A DNA stretch of 64,000 nucleotides from Larix kaempferi (GCA_027924585.1 BSBM01000036.1:6131001-6195000); one strand, 5' to 3'. Counted from the first letter of the stretch, positions 1 to 10,198 are shown. A program made the numbers and translations. The notes: generated by a model not told the origin, from the sequence alone.

Positions 1-288
1 AAGGAAGAAGGTAGTGGCGCGAACCACGGTGTTGTCCAGCACCATGTAGTTCGACCTTTGCAGCGCTCGACTGGTGAGCTGCTGTGAACATCGTCACAGT
101 CATCAACTCATCACTCACTATGGACATCTGAGTCTACAGTGCCCCATTAGAAACACCTCGGGTGAGACCTCAACCTGCTCGCAGGCTGTTGCCGAAAGGG
201 CCGGTGCGAAGGGGTTTTGTTGGTTTGAGGTAACCGCGTAGAACCTGGGTCTTCATAAAACCTCTGGTCAGCATTTGATAAGCCAACA
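1..288 (+). repeat. 3' end of an LTR of the G-out/G-main family
   Basis: This stretch matches, with divergence, the last part of the G-main LTRs (about 13350-13637 and 25350-25641). Shared landmarks are the block around 'CACCTCGGGTGAGACC', the 'GCCGAAAGGGCCGGTG' block, and the terminal 'AGCCAACA'. The LTR ends at 288 and runs directly into ORF3 coding sequence at 289, with no primer-binding site or gag between them. Either gag-pol was deleted or a solo LTR landed inside ORF3. The left end lies outside the window, so the two cannot be told apart here. Confidence 0.8.
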
Positions 289-2444
289 GGATCCCAAGCA
301 GTTCTTCCAAGGGAAGAGTAAAGAAAAAGAAGTTGTCGAGAAGATGAAGAAAAGCCATGCATTGGTGAAAGGAAAAAAGGTTTTCCCATAGAATAAATTG
401 AAGATAGAGTGACAAGATTTGTCACACAGTTGCTTGCAGGAAAAATCCTCAAAATAGCTAGGCCTCCGAAGGTGCCTGCGGGCACAGTACTACTCGATGC
501 TGCAGCAGCTGAAGGCACCCAATTCAATTGGTGTCAGTATCTCCTTAATGAGTTCCTGGACAAACTCAATGACACCCAGGAGAATGGAGGTCAATTCCAC
601 TTCACGTGGTTTATTATCCTTATTGCATTCTTAGGATGGAAATAACGAGAAAAAATATGTCGGTGTAATTACAGAAACCAACGATCCCATAGGATTCCGC
701 TATGCCAACCTTTGGGCAAATCTGAACGTAGAGCGGCAGTAACTGACAGCTGAGGTATTCTATCAGTATTACACCCAGTTGCGCCAGGCGATCACCCGTA
801 CGTTGTGCATTACAAAGCAGGTAACGTCGAAGTATATTCGCATTATTGATTTTATGGCTACGATGTATCTTTATTTCACCCAAAGCGAGAATGAAGAAGC
901 CAGAATGGTACCTAGGTAACTACCATATGTATGAGGAGGACATTGAAATACTCATGAAGGACTGGTCGGCCGAATTCCGTGTTGAAATCATGGATGTTGA
1001 GACAGAATCTGAAGAGGACGAGCCAATCTCACTGTCATGCTCGATTGTGGAAGAAACAGGAAAGCAGAAAGAGCCTGAGACCTCGCAGAAGCCGAAGGCG
1101 CGGAAGAAGATGAAGGCCACAAAGACTCAATCTGAGACAGTGCTAAACGAAGACAACTTCAATATGATTGCAGAAAGGGTTTCAGAGTAGATGGGGGAGC
1201 TAATGATAGAAAAAGATAAGAAGGACAAGGTCATCCAGGATGACCTGCAAAAGACTAGGCTCGCACTGCAAGGTCTTATGAAGAAAATGGAATGTCCAGA
1301 AGAGCATCACCTTGCCGCGCGAAGCAGGAGTGAAGGGAGGTCGGTAGGAACCTCACAGCAAACACCGTCGCAGCTAGCCATAACGCTACCTTCAAAGACC
1401 AGGGTTGTTCATCTAGACCCATTGACCATAGCGTTACCAATGGTGGAATAGATCGTCCTAGACACAAAAGGTGTCAAGCGAGTAGAGCTCGACCTGGCCA
1501 AGATTCCTTTTCCTGGTTTACACTTTCTACACACACAGGTAGTGGAGGAGATGCATGAACAAAGAGTAGAGTCCATGAAGTCACAAGTGGAGCTGCACGC
1601 AGCAAACAGGTAGCTCGAGGACTCTAGTTTGCGCACGCAGATGCAATTTTATGATGAACAGGACCGGCGGGTACGACTAGAGAACACCATTACTGATGTC
1701 GCAAAATATATTGAAGGTCTAGAACTCCGGGATGATCCTGCGGACACAGTTCTGAGGATCGGAGAAAGGGTGAAATCCTTGAAGTCGGAGATGCAGGATA
1801 AAGAGATTTTTTATGAGGCCGATCTTGCCACGTTGAAGGAAAAACTGAATACGCAAACGCCATTAATTGAGCAGCAGTTAAGAGAGCAAGTAGTGAGTGC
1901 CGCCGCGCAGAGCATAACAAGGGAGATGGCTAAGTGCCAAGATCTCTTGGAGAAGGTTTCAAAGGCATTCACTGCCCTTGAAGAGGATCAAGGGCTACTG
2001 CAGGTGAAGACCGTGGTAAAAGAAAAGTAGACTGCGCTAGAAAAGTTGGACGTAGAGGTCAAAGCTCTGCCACCCAGGGAGAGGCTGATGAGGTATAAAG
2101 AGATCTCAGGCCTGAAGAAGGAAGTCCAGGAATTAAGAGAAAAAGAGACTGAGATGGATAATCAGTCGTAGCAACTCCAGGATGATTCCATGGGGGTGTC
2201 GCAGCAGATAGAAGACAAGCTGAAGGAACTGCACGACAACTAGGAGCAGGTACAAGCACAGATTGGAGAAGAGATAACTCCAGCACTGCTTGAGACAGTA
2301 AAACAAGTTGAACAAGATACCAGAGAAGCAGTGGAACAGTTGTTCGGCACATATAACGAGTTCGCGGCCAAATTAGTTCCACCGGTCGCGAAGCAGAGCG
2401 AGACGAACGAAGCAGCAAGTGGCTCGGGGACGAGCGACATGTAA
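289..2444 (+). pseudogene. ORF3 of G-out, coiled-coil protein downstream of pol (decayed, 5'-truncated)
   Basis: This is the C-terminal two thirds of the same protein encoded at 21057-23957 in G-main. The two copies align over their whole shared length, from the 'QFFQGKSKEKE' region to a common terminal TAA (2442-2444). From 846 on, one frame is maintained but is broken by TAG codons at 1188, 1449, 1611, 2028, 2169 and 2241. Upstream of 846 there are at least two frameshifts. The part after about 1650 is rich in Glu, Lys, Gln and Leu with heptad-like spacing, which suggests a coiled coil. I see no transmembrane segment or signal peptide, so it does not look like an envelope protein. The family is a retroelement accessory ORF of unknown function. 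The 5' third is missing because an LTR end abuts at 288. Confidence 0.7.
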
Positions 2445-2456
2445 GTGTTAGGGGCA
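2445..2456 (+). other. Polypurine tract of G-out
   Basis: The purine-rich 'GTGTTAGGGGCA' lies directly before the LTR start TGTT. The same string sits at 23958-23969 before the G-main 3' LTR, which supports a plus-strand priming site. Confidence 0.6.
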
Positions 2457-3219
2457 TGTTGAGCCCAAGTTGGGACAAAGTTTTGGTAACACTTTTGATA
2501 AGCGGAAGTAATTTTGTCTAAGTGTTGAGGGAATTGTGCGCAGCATCCAAGTTTTAACCATGCTACGAAGTTATGCGCAGCATCCGAATTTTGGAAGTAC
2601 CGCGAAGACCAGCGCTACAAGGAAGCAGTGCTCCGAAGCAGTCACGCCAAGTGGAGCCAACAAAGAGGAGTGCTGGAAAAGGATCAGGTGCACGTACCAG
2701 ATGGACCAGTAGTGGTCTAATTTTGGAAAGATGCTCCAGGAGTGCCGAGCGACGGGCACGAGCAAATCAAGAAGGCGGCCAATGCACAAGTTTATTAAGG
2801 AAAGGATGGCTCAAGGAAAGCGATGGCTTGGCATCCCTAGTGGGTGAGACCGTTAGAGATGAACGGTTCAGTGGAAGTGACCTGTTGGCACGCGTGCGAC
2901 AGGAAGGCCGATAGCGACAGAATGAAGACGTGGAGAACCGCCACGATGAAGCAAACGCTACCAGATGCCAGCAAGCCGGTTTAGGGAAACCGACACAGTT
3001 TTGTAAACCCTAAGGGTTTTTGGGTTTAGGTCTCCGGCATTGTAAAAACATGACCTTCGGGCATGGTCTATTTAAGAAGACAATTTTGTATGGGATGGGG
3101 TTCTAAGTTGTTACTTTTGTTGTTACATCTTTGGGTTCTAGATGTTGTATTGTAAAATCTCTTTTAAGTTGAGAAGATTGTAAAGGCACTACAGCTGTGT
3201 GCGCAGAGACCTATCTGAG

Positions 3220-3593
3220 TGTGAGGCACCTGCAACAATTAATTAACAAGAATGCGCGAAATAGCAGAAATGACAGAACTCAGAATCACTTTTGTATTGA
3301 TCACGGGCCACTTCGAGGGGGCAACCTCCTTTGAGCAAGCTCAATACAAATAACTTCACGGTGGCTTCATAGGTCTCAACACACACTTATATACTAATTC
3401 TAGGCGCCAATACTATGGGTCGAAACCATGGGCCGTTACAAACTATGGATCAACAATACTACGGGCGGCTTACAAAGCATATGCGCCAACAACAATAACA
3501 CAACTATTGATCAACAAATACTACGGGACGACTTACAAAGCATATGCGTCCAATAACAACATACTAACAAAGTAAAGACATGGGTTCCTAACA
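3220..3593 (-). repeat. 3' LTR of Chromo-N
   Basis: On the minus strand it reads TGTTAGGAACC to GCCTCACA. It contains two imperfect tandem copies of a 61-bp unit (about 3448-3508 and 3509-3569), each with 'GATCAACAA', 'TACTACGGG' and 'CTTACAAAGCATATGCG'. Because the element is on the minus strand, this falls in U3, where such repeats often act as enhancers. Confidence 0.93.
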
Positions 3594-3609
3594 TCCCCTC
3601 CCCCTTGAA
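3594..3609 (-). other. Polypurine tract of Chromo-N
   Basis: The plus strand reads TCCCCTCCCCCTTGAA, which is a G/A-rich run on the minus strand immediately before the 3' LTR. It fits the plus-strand primer site. Confidence 0.8.
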
Positions 3610-3623
3610 AAAAAGCTTTGTCC

Positions 3624-6600
3624 TCAAAGCTTTAGATGTGGAAATTGTTGTTGAATCTGAAGGAGTGGTTCCCATGTAGCATCCTCTGGTTGCATGCCGT
3701 GCCACTGAATTAAGACTTCTGTGATAGAGCGAGAGCGAAGCTGACGCGTGCGCCGATTGAGGATGGCCTCTGGCTCCAAAAGGATGGATCCTTCATTATC
3801 CAGTTCGGGTAAAATCGTTTGGCTGCTGATGTTGGTGCCAAGAACTTTCTTCAGACAAGAGACATGAAAGACTGGATGAATGCGGGAAGAAGGAGGAAGT
3901 TCCAATTTATAAGCGACGGACCCAATCTTCTGAAGAATCCGATATGGCCCATAGAACTTTGGAGCGAGCTTATGACGTCCTTTGAGTTTCAAGGAGGATT
4001 GTTTGTACGGCTGGAGACGAAGAAAAACCATATCGCCGACTTGAAAGGTGCGCTCTGAACGGTGCTGATCAGCTTGTTGCTTCATGCGATTCCTTGCCAT
4101 GTGAAGATTGTCCCGCAAAATGCGAAGAATCTGATCTCGGTTGCGAAGGACCCTGTCAACTTCCTGAACTGGTGAACTGGTGGGGGTGTATGGAAGAAGA
4201 GCTGGAGGTGCCTGACCATAGACTGCTTCATATGGGGTCATTTTGGAGGCAGTGTGGTAAGAGGTATTGTACCACCATTCAGCGAGAGGAAGCCACTTTG
4301 CCCACTGATGTTGTTGTTCCGAGGTGAAGCAACGAAGATAAGTTTCCAAGCATTTATTAACAATTTCAGTCTGACCATCTGTTTGTGGGTGATACCCTGA
4401 ACTCATCTTCAGTTTGGTGCCAGTGTGACGAAATAGTTCTGTCCAAAAATGACTAGTGAAAGTCGCATCACGATCCGAGACAATGGAAGAAGGGATGCCA
4501 TGAAGACGAAAGATCTGGTCCATAAAAATTTGAGCGACGGAGGAGGCTGTATAGGGATGGCTGAGAGCACAAAAATGACTATATTTGGAGAGACGATCAA
4601 CCACAACGAGAATCACTGTCTTTCCGCCAGATTTAGGGAGCCCTTCGATGAAATCCATAGAAATATCTGTCCAAATCCGTGTAGGTATGGGCAAGGGTTC
4701 AAGCAATCCTGGAAGGAGTGTTGTTTCACCCTTATTGCGCTGGCAGGTATCACATTCGGCCACCATCTGTTGAATTGTTCTTTTCATGCCCTGCCAAAAG
4801 AAGTTACGTCGTGCTCGTTCATATGTTTTGAGGAACCCGGAGTGCCCGGCTGATGGAGAAGCATGGAGTTCATAGAAGACAGCCTGTTGAAGATCTGTGC
4901 TCTGGGGAAGCACCAGACGACCCTTGTATCGCAGAGAAGCACCATCCCAAGAGTAATGTGGGACCGCAGAAGGATTGTTGGTCAAGCGCTGGATGATCTG
5001 AGATAAGGAAGAGTCATTGACATAACCCTGTTGAACAGATTGCAACCAATTTGGAACCGGCATAGAGATAGATGAAAGAGAACCTTGGGTATCAAATGTA
5101 CGAGAAAGAGCATCTGCCACAATATTGTCTTTACCCTTCTTGTAAGTGATCTCATAGTCATAACCCATGAGTTTGCTAACCCATTTCTGTTGTGCCGGGG
5201 AGGAGACACGCTGGTCCAAGAAATATTTCAAACTCTGGTGATCAGTCTTGATGCAGAAATGATTCCCTAATAGGTATGGACGCCACTTCTGTACTGCATG
5301 CAAAATAGCCATCATTTCCTTCTCATAGGTAGAGGCAGCTAAATTCTTACCGGAAAGGGCTTTGCTGGTGAATGCAATGGGGTGTTCATCTTGAAGGAGA
5401 ACAGCACCAAGTCCATTGCCGCAAGCATCACTTTCAATCGTGAAGGGCTTGGAAAAATCGGGCATATCTAGCACAGGTGTAGTACACATAGCTTGTTTTA
5501 GTTTGTCAAATGCACACTGAGCAGCAGGTGTCCATGTAAAAGCATCTTTTTTCAATAGGGCAGTTAATGGAGCTGCAATCTTCCCATAATCCTTGACAAA
5601 CTTGCGGTAGTAGCCAGTCAACCCCAAAAAACCACGAAGTCTCTTGAGTGTCTGAGGATGTGGCCAATTGTTCATGGCATCGATTTTGGCAGGATCCACG
5701 CGAACCCCTTGTGCTGAGATAATGTGCCCGAGATACTCAACTTCCTTTTGTCCAAAAACACATTTAGACTTCTTGGCATGGAGATGATGGTCAGAGAAAA
5801 GTTGCATGACAAGATCCAGATGCTGGAGATGTTCATCCCATGTTTTACTGTAGATGAGGATATCATCAAAGAATACCAGAATGAATTTCCGCAAGTAGGG
5901 TCGAAATATTTTATTCATTAAGGCCTGGAATGTGGAAGGAGCATTAGTGAGGCCAAAGGGCATGACCAAAAACTCATAATGGCCATCATGTGTGCGGAAA
6001 GCTGTTTTAGGAATATCCTCCTCATGAACTCGAATTTGATGATACCCAGAACGAAGATCCATCTTGGAGAAAAAGTGAGCCCCATGAAGCTCATCAAGAA
6101 GCTCATCAACGACAGTAATTGGAAACTTATCCTTGATGGTGAGGTGATTAAGTGCTCGAAAGTCAATGCAGAGGCGCCATGACCCATCTTTTTTGCGGAC
6201 AAGAATAACTGGAGAAGAAAAGGAACTAGTGCTTGGGCGAATAATACCTTGCTTCAATAAGTCCCGCACGAGCATTTCAATCTCTGTTTTTTGGTGAAAT
6301 GGGTAGCGATAGGGCCTGATGTTGGGAGGAACGCTGCCAGGAAGGAGCTGAATACGATGGTCTTCTGGCCTGGAAGGTGGTAATCCCACTGGTTCAGCAA
6401 AGACACCTGTATATCGATTCAGAATTTGTTGTAGATCCAAAGGAGTAGTGGAGACCGCGGATGGTTGCATCTGGATGGAACTGATCTGAGCGATGACACC
6501 ATGTGAACTCTTCTTGAGGAGTTTCTCCATGCGATGTGAACTGATGATGCTGAGAGAACCTGGTTGTAATCCTGTCAATGTGTGTTTGTGTCCATTGAGG

Positions 6601-7943
6601 GAAAACTGCATCCAAAGTTCGGCAAAATCCCATAAGATAGGGCCGAGTGTGCGTAGCCATTGAGCGCCCAAAACCACATCACATCCGCCTAATGGCAAGG
6701 CAAACATGTCAGACCGCAGGATATAATCTCCCATAGAGATACGCACATTTCGACACTTCCCTTTGCAAGGTAAGGTGCCCCCATTGGCAATCATGACTTC
6801 AAAGTTGGAGCAAGGATGGATAAAACAATCAGCTTGTTTGGCGATCCGAGGGTCGATGAAATTATGAGTGCTACCAGAATCAATGAGGATTGTAAGAGGA
6901 AGCTTCTTGAAGTAACCCCTGACCCGCATTGTTTGGGGGGTGGTGATTCCAGCTAAAGCATGGAGAGATATCTCTGGCTGGTCATCCTGCGACGGAGGGT
7001 CAATAGGCGGTTCTTGAATGTCGACCGGAGCATCCAGTGTTTCTGGATCTTCGTCACCCATTTCAGAGGCAGGCGGAGACTCCACATCCAGGAGATATAG
7101 TTTTTGCTGAACACATCGATGTCCCCGAGTGAATTTCTCATCACAATTATAACAAAGACCCTTTTCTCTGCGTGCTTGCATCTCTGTTTCTGACAAACGC
7201 TTGATAGGAGTCGGTCGAGGAGCCTGCGGTATAGGAGGTCGCTGAGACCCCATATTTCTGAAGGGAACAAAAGTGGGCTTGGAGCGTTGTTGGGCTGCAA
7301 TCTTGTCTTCTGCCAATTTAGCCAACCCGAGTGCTTCCATCATTGTGTTGGGGCAGAACATTTTGACCTCGGAGCGGATGGCATCCTTTAGACCACTGAT
7401 AAAACAACTCCGGTAAAATTCATCAGACAATCCTTCGGTGTGGTTGGCTAGATTCTCAAATTCAGTTTGATACTCTCTCACAGTGCCGGTCTGGCGAAGT
7501 TTAGTGAGGGCTCCTGTGAAGTCATCAAAAGCACTAGGACCAAATCGTTGCAGAAGGAGCTGACAAAAGTTTGGCCAGTTGGGCTCTGGATGAGCCTTGA
7601 TGTACCAACGGTACCACTGAAGAGCTTCCTGTTCCAAATGAAAGGATGCCAACGGAACTTTGTTGACATCAAACGTATTATGCAGACTGAAATATTGTTC
7701 TGCACGATAGATCCACCCAGTTGGATCGGTACCATTGAAGTGAGGAAAATCAAGCTTTGGACCACGGAAATTGCTGGAAGAAGAGAACCCAGTGTCTACT
7801 GAAGACTCGGACTGCCGTTTGTTGTTCATAGCTGAATGCTCAAGATGGAGACCAAGAAATTTTTCATCCAGATCCTGGAGTTTGGCTTGGATGGCTGCAA
7901 GGGCTTCCTCCATGGTTTTTGCTCCTGCACGGGTGACAACCAT
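3624..7943 (-). CDS. Gag-Pol polyprotein of a chromovirus, intact (1439 aa)
   Basis: A single open frame without stops encodes all replication functions. A Gag capsid region spans about residues 60-230. A zinc knuckle (CYNC...GHRC) lies near 262-277. The aspartic protease has IDSGSTHNF near 352. The reverse transcriptase has CIDFRALN, KMDLRSGYHQ, MPFGLTNAP and the catalytic FFDD at about 689-692. RNase H has ESDACGNG near 835 and TDHQSL near 903. The integrase has an HHCC zinc domain from about 1027 and a DD35E core (D about 1091, D about 1157, E about 1193). The chromodomain occupies about 1380-1439 and is thought to steer integration to particular chromatin. The start is the MVVTRAG methionine, 9 nt after an A29 tract on the minus strand. 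The stop is TGA. No key residue is missing, so the product is probably functional. Length and domain order are normal for the group. Confidence 0.95.
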   Translation of the reverse strand: MVVTRAGAKTMEEALAAIQAKLQDLDEKFLGLHLEHSAMNNKRQSESSVDTGFSSSSNFRGPKLDFPHFNGTDPTGWIYRAEQYFSLHNTFDVNKVPLASFHLEQEALQWYRWYIKAHPEPNWPNFCQLLLQRFGPSAFDDFTGALTKLRQTGTVREYQTEFENLANHTEGLSDEFYRSCFISGLKDAIRSEVKMFCPNTMMEALGLAKLAEDKIAAQQRSKPTFVPFRNMGSQRPPIPQAPRPTPIKRLSETEMQARREKGLCYNCDEKFTRGHRCVQQKLYLLDVESPPASEMGDEDPETLDAPVDIQEPPIDPPSQDDQPEISLHALAGITTPQTMRVRGYFKKLPLTILIDSGSTHNFIDPRIAKQADCFIHPCSNFEVMIANGGTLPCKGKCRNVRISMGDYILRSDMFALPLGGCDVVLGAQWLRTLGPILWDFAELWMQFSLNGHKHTLTGLQPGSLSIISSHRMEKLLKKSSHGVIAQISSIQMQPSAVSTTPLDLQQILNRYTGVFAEPVGLPPSRPEDHRIQLLPGSVPPNIRPYRYPFHQKTEIEMLVRDLLKQGIIRPSTSSFSSPVILVRKKDGSWRLCIDFRALNHLTIKDKFPITVVDELLDELHGAHFFSKMDLRSGYHQIRVHEEDIPKTAFRTHDGHYEFLVMPFGLTNAPSTFQALMNKIFRPYLRKFILVFFDDILIYSKTWDEHLQHLDLVMQLFSDHHLHAKKSKCVFGQKEVEYLGHIISAQGVRVDPAKIDAMNNWPHPQTLKRLRGFLGLTGYYRKFVKDYGKIAAPLTALLKKDAFTWTPAAQCAFDKLKQAMCTTPVLDMPDFSKPFTIESDACGNGLGAVLLQDEHPIAFTSKALSGKNLAASTYEKEMMAILHAVQKWRPYLLGNHFCIKTDHQSLKYFLDQRVSSPAQQKWVSKLMGYDYEITYKKGKDNIVADALSRTFDTQGSLSSISMPVPNWLQSVQQGYVNDSSLSQIIQRLTNNPSAVPHYSWDGASLRYKGRLVLPQSTDLQQAVFYELHASPSAGHSGFLKTYERARRNFFWQGMKRTIQQMVAECDTCQRNKGETTLLPGLLEPLPIPTRIWTDISMDFIEGLPKSGGKTVILVVVDRLSKYSHFCALSHPYTASSVAQIFMDQIFRLHGIPSSIVSDRDATFTSHFWTELFRHTGTKLKMSSGYHPQTDGQTEIVNKCLETYLRCFTSEQQHQWAKWLPLAEWWYNTSYHTASKMTPYEAVYGQAPPALLPYTPTSSPVQEVDRVLRNRDQILRILRDNLHMARNRMKQQADQHRSERTFQVGDMVFLRLQPYKQSSLKLKGRHKLAPKFYGPYRILQKIGSVAYKLELPPSSRIHPVFHVSCLKKVLGTNISSQTILPELDNEGSILLEPEAILNRRTRQLRSRSITEVLIQWHGMQPEDATWEPLLQIQQQFPHLKL

Positions 7944-7947
7944 AACC

Positions 7948-7952
<5 letters not shown>

Positions 7953-7981
<29 letters not shown>
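7953..7981 (-). repeat. Homopolymer A29 (minus strand) just before the gag-pol start
   Basis: There are 29 consecutive T on the plus strand, ending 9 nt upstream of the start codon of gag-pol on the minus strand. Confidence 0.95.
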
Positions 7982-8393
7982 GATTGGGTAGGAAAACAAA
8001 AACAGGAACTACTTCAGTAAAGGAAAATTTGGATTTGGGAAAAAATCAGAAGGGTAATTGGGGTTTGACTCGTTTTTTGGACACTGTTGGATAGACAGGG
8101 AAGTAAAAATGAGGATTTCAGCAGCGGGGTGAAAGGATGGGAAAAATTGGCAGAAGGGAACAAAGAAGCAGAATTCAGAAAGGAACTCTGTGGTAAAAAT
8201 TGAAGGTGATTGGGTGAAATCTGAGGAAGTTATGGCAAACCCTAAAAATAGAGAAATGTGGGATTTCCGGCTGTAGGAAGGGGAACTGAGGATAGGGTCC
8301 TCAGGGATGAAATATGCAGAATGGAATGACAGGGGTTCCCTGAAAATTTCAAGGGAAACAGAGGTAAAACAAGGGAGATATGGAGAAAAAACT

Positions 8394-8394
<1 letters not shown>

Positions 8395-8433
<39 letters not shown>
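8395..8433 (-). repeat. Homopolymer A39 (minus strand) in the Chromo-N leader
   Basis: There are 39 consecutive T on the plus strand, about 450 nt upstream of the gag-pol start. Exact length should be treated with care, because homopolymers are prone to sequencing error. Confidence 0.9.
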
Positions 8434-8944
8434 CACAGACTGGAGCGGCTACGGCTCAGAAGGAATCTGGAACAACGCCGACCTGCTGGATCTGGAACGG
8501 CTTGCAAAATGAGTCTGAAACGGTGCAGCAGTGATCGACAATAGTTCAACTGAAAGTAGATATGGACCCCAGGTATGTGCGGCTTCCTAACAGTTCAGGG
8601 TTTTCACTCGGCCACCAATGCTGTCTGACGGCTTGCGTATTGGGGCAGTACCCCTCACTCCACGGCTCAGGTAAAACTGATAACCGCTTTGCCACAAACG
8701 ACAGCTCTTGGTTTACCTCACGGGTGGGAACTAGTCAATCAGGTAGGGGTCGTTGCCCTTTTCGCCGGCAGGTCCTCTCAATGGGCCAGCTACTTCGGGG
8801 TTCCTGTGGTACTCCTCACAATGAGTTTTAGGGCTTATGCCCAAGTACTTCCCACAGTTAAGCGGATAGGGATTATTCCCAAATCCGAACCTGCAACAGA
8901 TGCGAAAAAAAAATTTTGGCAGAAATTTCACCCAGCGAGCCCAA

Positions 8945-8962
8945 GAAAGTGCTCTGATACCA
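8945..8962 (-). other. Primer-binding site of Chromo-N (initiator-Met tRNA type)
   Basis: On the minus strand it reads TGGTATCAGAGCACTTTC, starting two bases after the 5' LTR. This is the standard complement to the 3' end of plant initiator methionine tRNA. Confidence 0.93.
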
Positions 8963-8964
8963 GA

Positions 8965-9338
8965 TGTGAGGCACCTGCAACAATTAATTAACAAGAATGC
9001 GCGAAATAGCAGAAATGACAGAACTCAGAATCACTTTTGTATTGATCACGGGCCACTTCGAGGGGGCAACCTCCTTTGAGCAAGCTCAATACAAATAACT
9101 TCACGGTGGCTTCATAGGTCTCAACACACACTTATATACTAATTCTAGGCGCCAATACTATGGGTCGAAACCATGGGCCGTTACAAACTATGGATCAACA
9201 ATACTACGGGCGGCTTACAAAGCATATGCGCCAACAACAATAACACAACTATTGATCAACAAATACTACGGGACGACTTACAAAGCATATGCGTCCAATA
9301 ACAACATACTAACAAAGTAAAGACATGGGTTCCTAACA
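8965..9338 (-). repeat. 5' LTR of Chromo-N
   Basis: It is identical by eye to 3220-3593 over all 374 bp. Transcription on the minus strand should start here. Position 9339-9343 (CTGAG) is the second copy of the target duplication. Confidence 0.94.
9131..9140 (-). promoter_or_regulatory. TATA box in the Chromo-N 5' LTR
   Basis: On the minus strand the sequence is AGTATATAAG, a good plant TATA box in the middle of the LTR. Transcription would be expected about 30 nt further on, near 9100. Confidence 0.6.
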
Positions 9339-9424
9339 CTGAGAGGAAGGAGAGTCTGCAGCTGAGTGCACAGAGACCTATCTGAGAGGAAGGAGAGTCT
9401 GCAGCTGAGTGCGCAGACTAAGAA
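9339..9424. repeat. 43-bp tandem duplication in the G-out LTR
   Basis: Two nearly identical 43-bp units (9339-9381 and 9382-9424) each begin CTGAGAGGAAGGAGAGTC. G-main LTRs have only one copy (about 12744 and 24748), so the duplication is specific to G-out. Chromo-N inserted exactly at the CTGAG that starts this unit. Confidence 0.85.
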
Positions 9425-10198
9425 CGGTTGTCCCCATCCCTTTTAAAGATATATATTACCAACCGTTCTTGTGGACGTAGCTTCCCATCTGGGGGAGTGA
9501 ACCACATTAAATATCGTGTTGTGCGTTTGTGTTTTATGGATGAATGATTATATGTGTTTTCTGTAAATGAATGTCTAGATGTTTCCTTGTATGCTTTTAT
9601 GAGAAAACTGTTGTATGCATTTTCCATCGGAAGAGGTATGCAGATGATATGTTAAGTTCTGCATGAATAGATGAATGGTGAACATTTAGCTTATGTTTGC
9701 GAATAGTGAGTCAGTTAATTGGTTTAAGTGTTAAGAGATCACTTGAGTACTTCCCTATATGCAATAGAACAAGTGCATAACAATTAGATGGATAATCGGC
9801 TGGGTAGTTGCATGAGTGGATGAGTGATACTCAATTCAGAGCCTTAAGCATTTTCAAGGGAGTTGAGTATAAAGTTGAACTGCATAGTTCGCAGTTTCAA
9901 TAGAAGTCCCGCGTTAGAAGAGCATAGTGGTGCGGACCGCAGCGTTTTCCATCGCTGCGCAATCCCCCCTCACAGCACATACCCCCTGTTGCACTGCGCA
10001 GTACGTCTTTCCAAGCAACTCGTCACTTACTGTGGAAACCTTATTCCGCAGTACCCCATAGACACACCTCGGGTGAGACCTCAACCTACTCGCAGGTTGT
10101 TGCCGAAAGGGCCGGTGCGAAGGGCTTTTGTTGGCCAAAGGGAAACCGCGAAGAACCTAGGTCTTATAAGAAAACCTTTGGGTCAGTTATAGCCAACA

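Larger units (their letters stand above)
7944..8944 (-). other. Untranslated leader of Chromo-N with two poly(A) tracts
   Basis: About 1 kb separates the PBS from the gag-pol start, long for an element of this size. I see no long conserved coding frame in it. On the transcribed (minus) strand it carries A39 (plus-strand T at 8395-8433) and A29 (T at 7953-7981). The second lies 9 nt before the start codon. Confidence 0.7.
3220..9338 (-). mobile_element. Chromo-N: intact, very young Ty3/gypsy chromovirus
   Basis: This is a complete 6,119-bp LTR retrotransposon in minus orientation. It has 374-bp LTRs at both ends (3220-3593 and 8965-9338), a 5-bp target duplication CTGAG (3215-3219 and 9339-9343), an initiator-Met-type PBS next to the right LTR, a PPT next to the left LTR, and one uninterrupted gag-pol ORF. 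I compared the two LTRs base by base and found no difference, so insertion is very recent. The C-terminal chromodomain places it among the chromoviruses. The short LTRs and total size fit the Reina-like group best, but that assignment is tentative. It is nested in the 3' LTR of G-out. Confidence 0.95.
2457..10198 (+). repeat. 3' LTR of G-out, interrupted by Chromo-N
   Basis: The LTR starts TGTTGAGC at 2457 and ends CCAACA at 10198. Its two halves (2457-3219 and 9344-10198) add up to about 1.62 kb, close to the 1.67-kb LTRs of G-main, with which it aligns. A conserved TATTTAAG at 3069-3076 matches the same position in both G-main LTRs and is the likely TATA box. The LTR is interrupted by a 6.1-kb chromovirus flanked by CTGAG. 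The right flank begins ATTCT (10199-10203), and the uninterrupted equivalent of this target site is at 27124 in Y's other LTR. Confidence 0.8.

Noticed and set aside
147-527. A 126-codon minus-strand frame at the left edge.
   Set aside because: It spans the LTR end and the antisense of ORF3, so it is a shadow of the element on the plus strand.
7982-8394. A SINE or processed pseudogene with an A29 tail inside the Chromo-N leader.
   Set aside because: No target duplication or Pol III boxes are seen around it. I kept it only as an alternative explanation for the poly(A) tracts.
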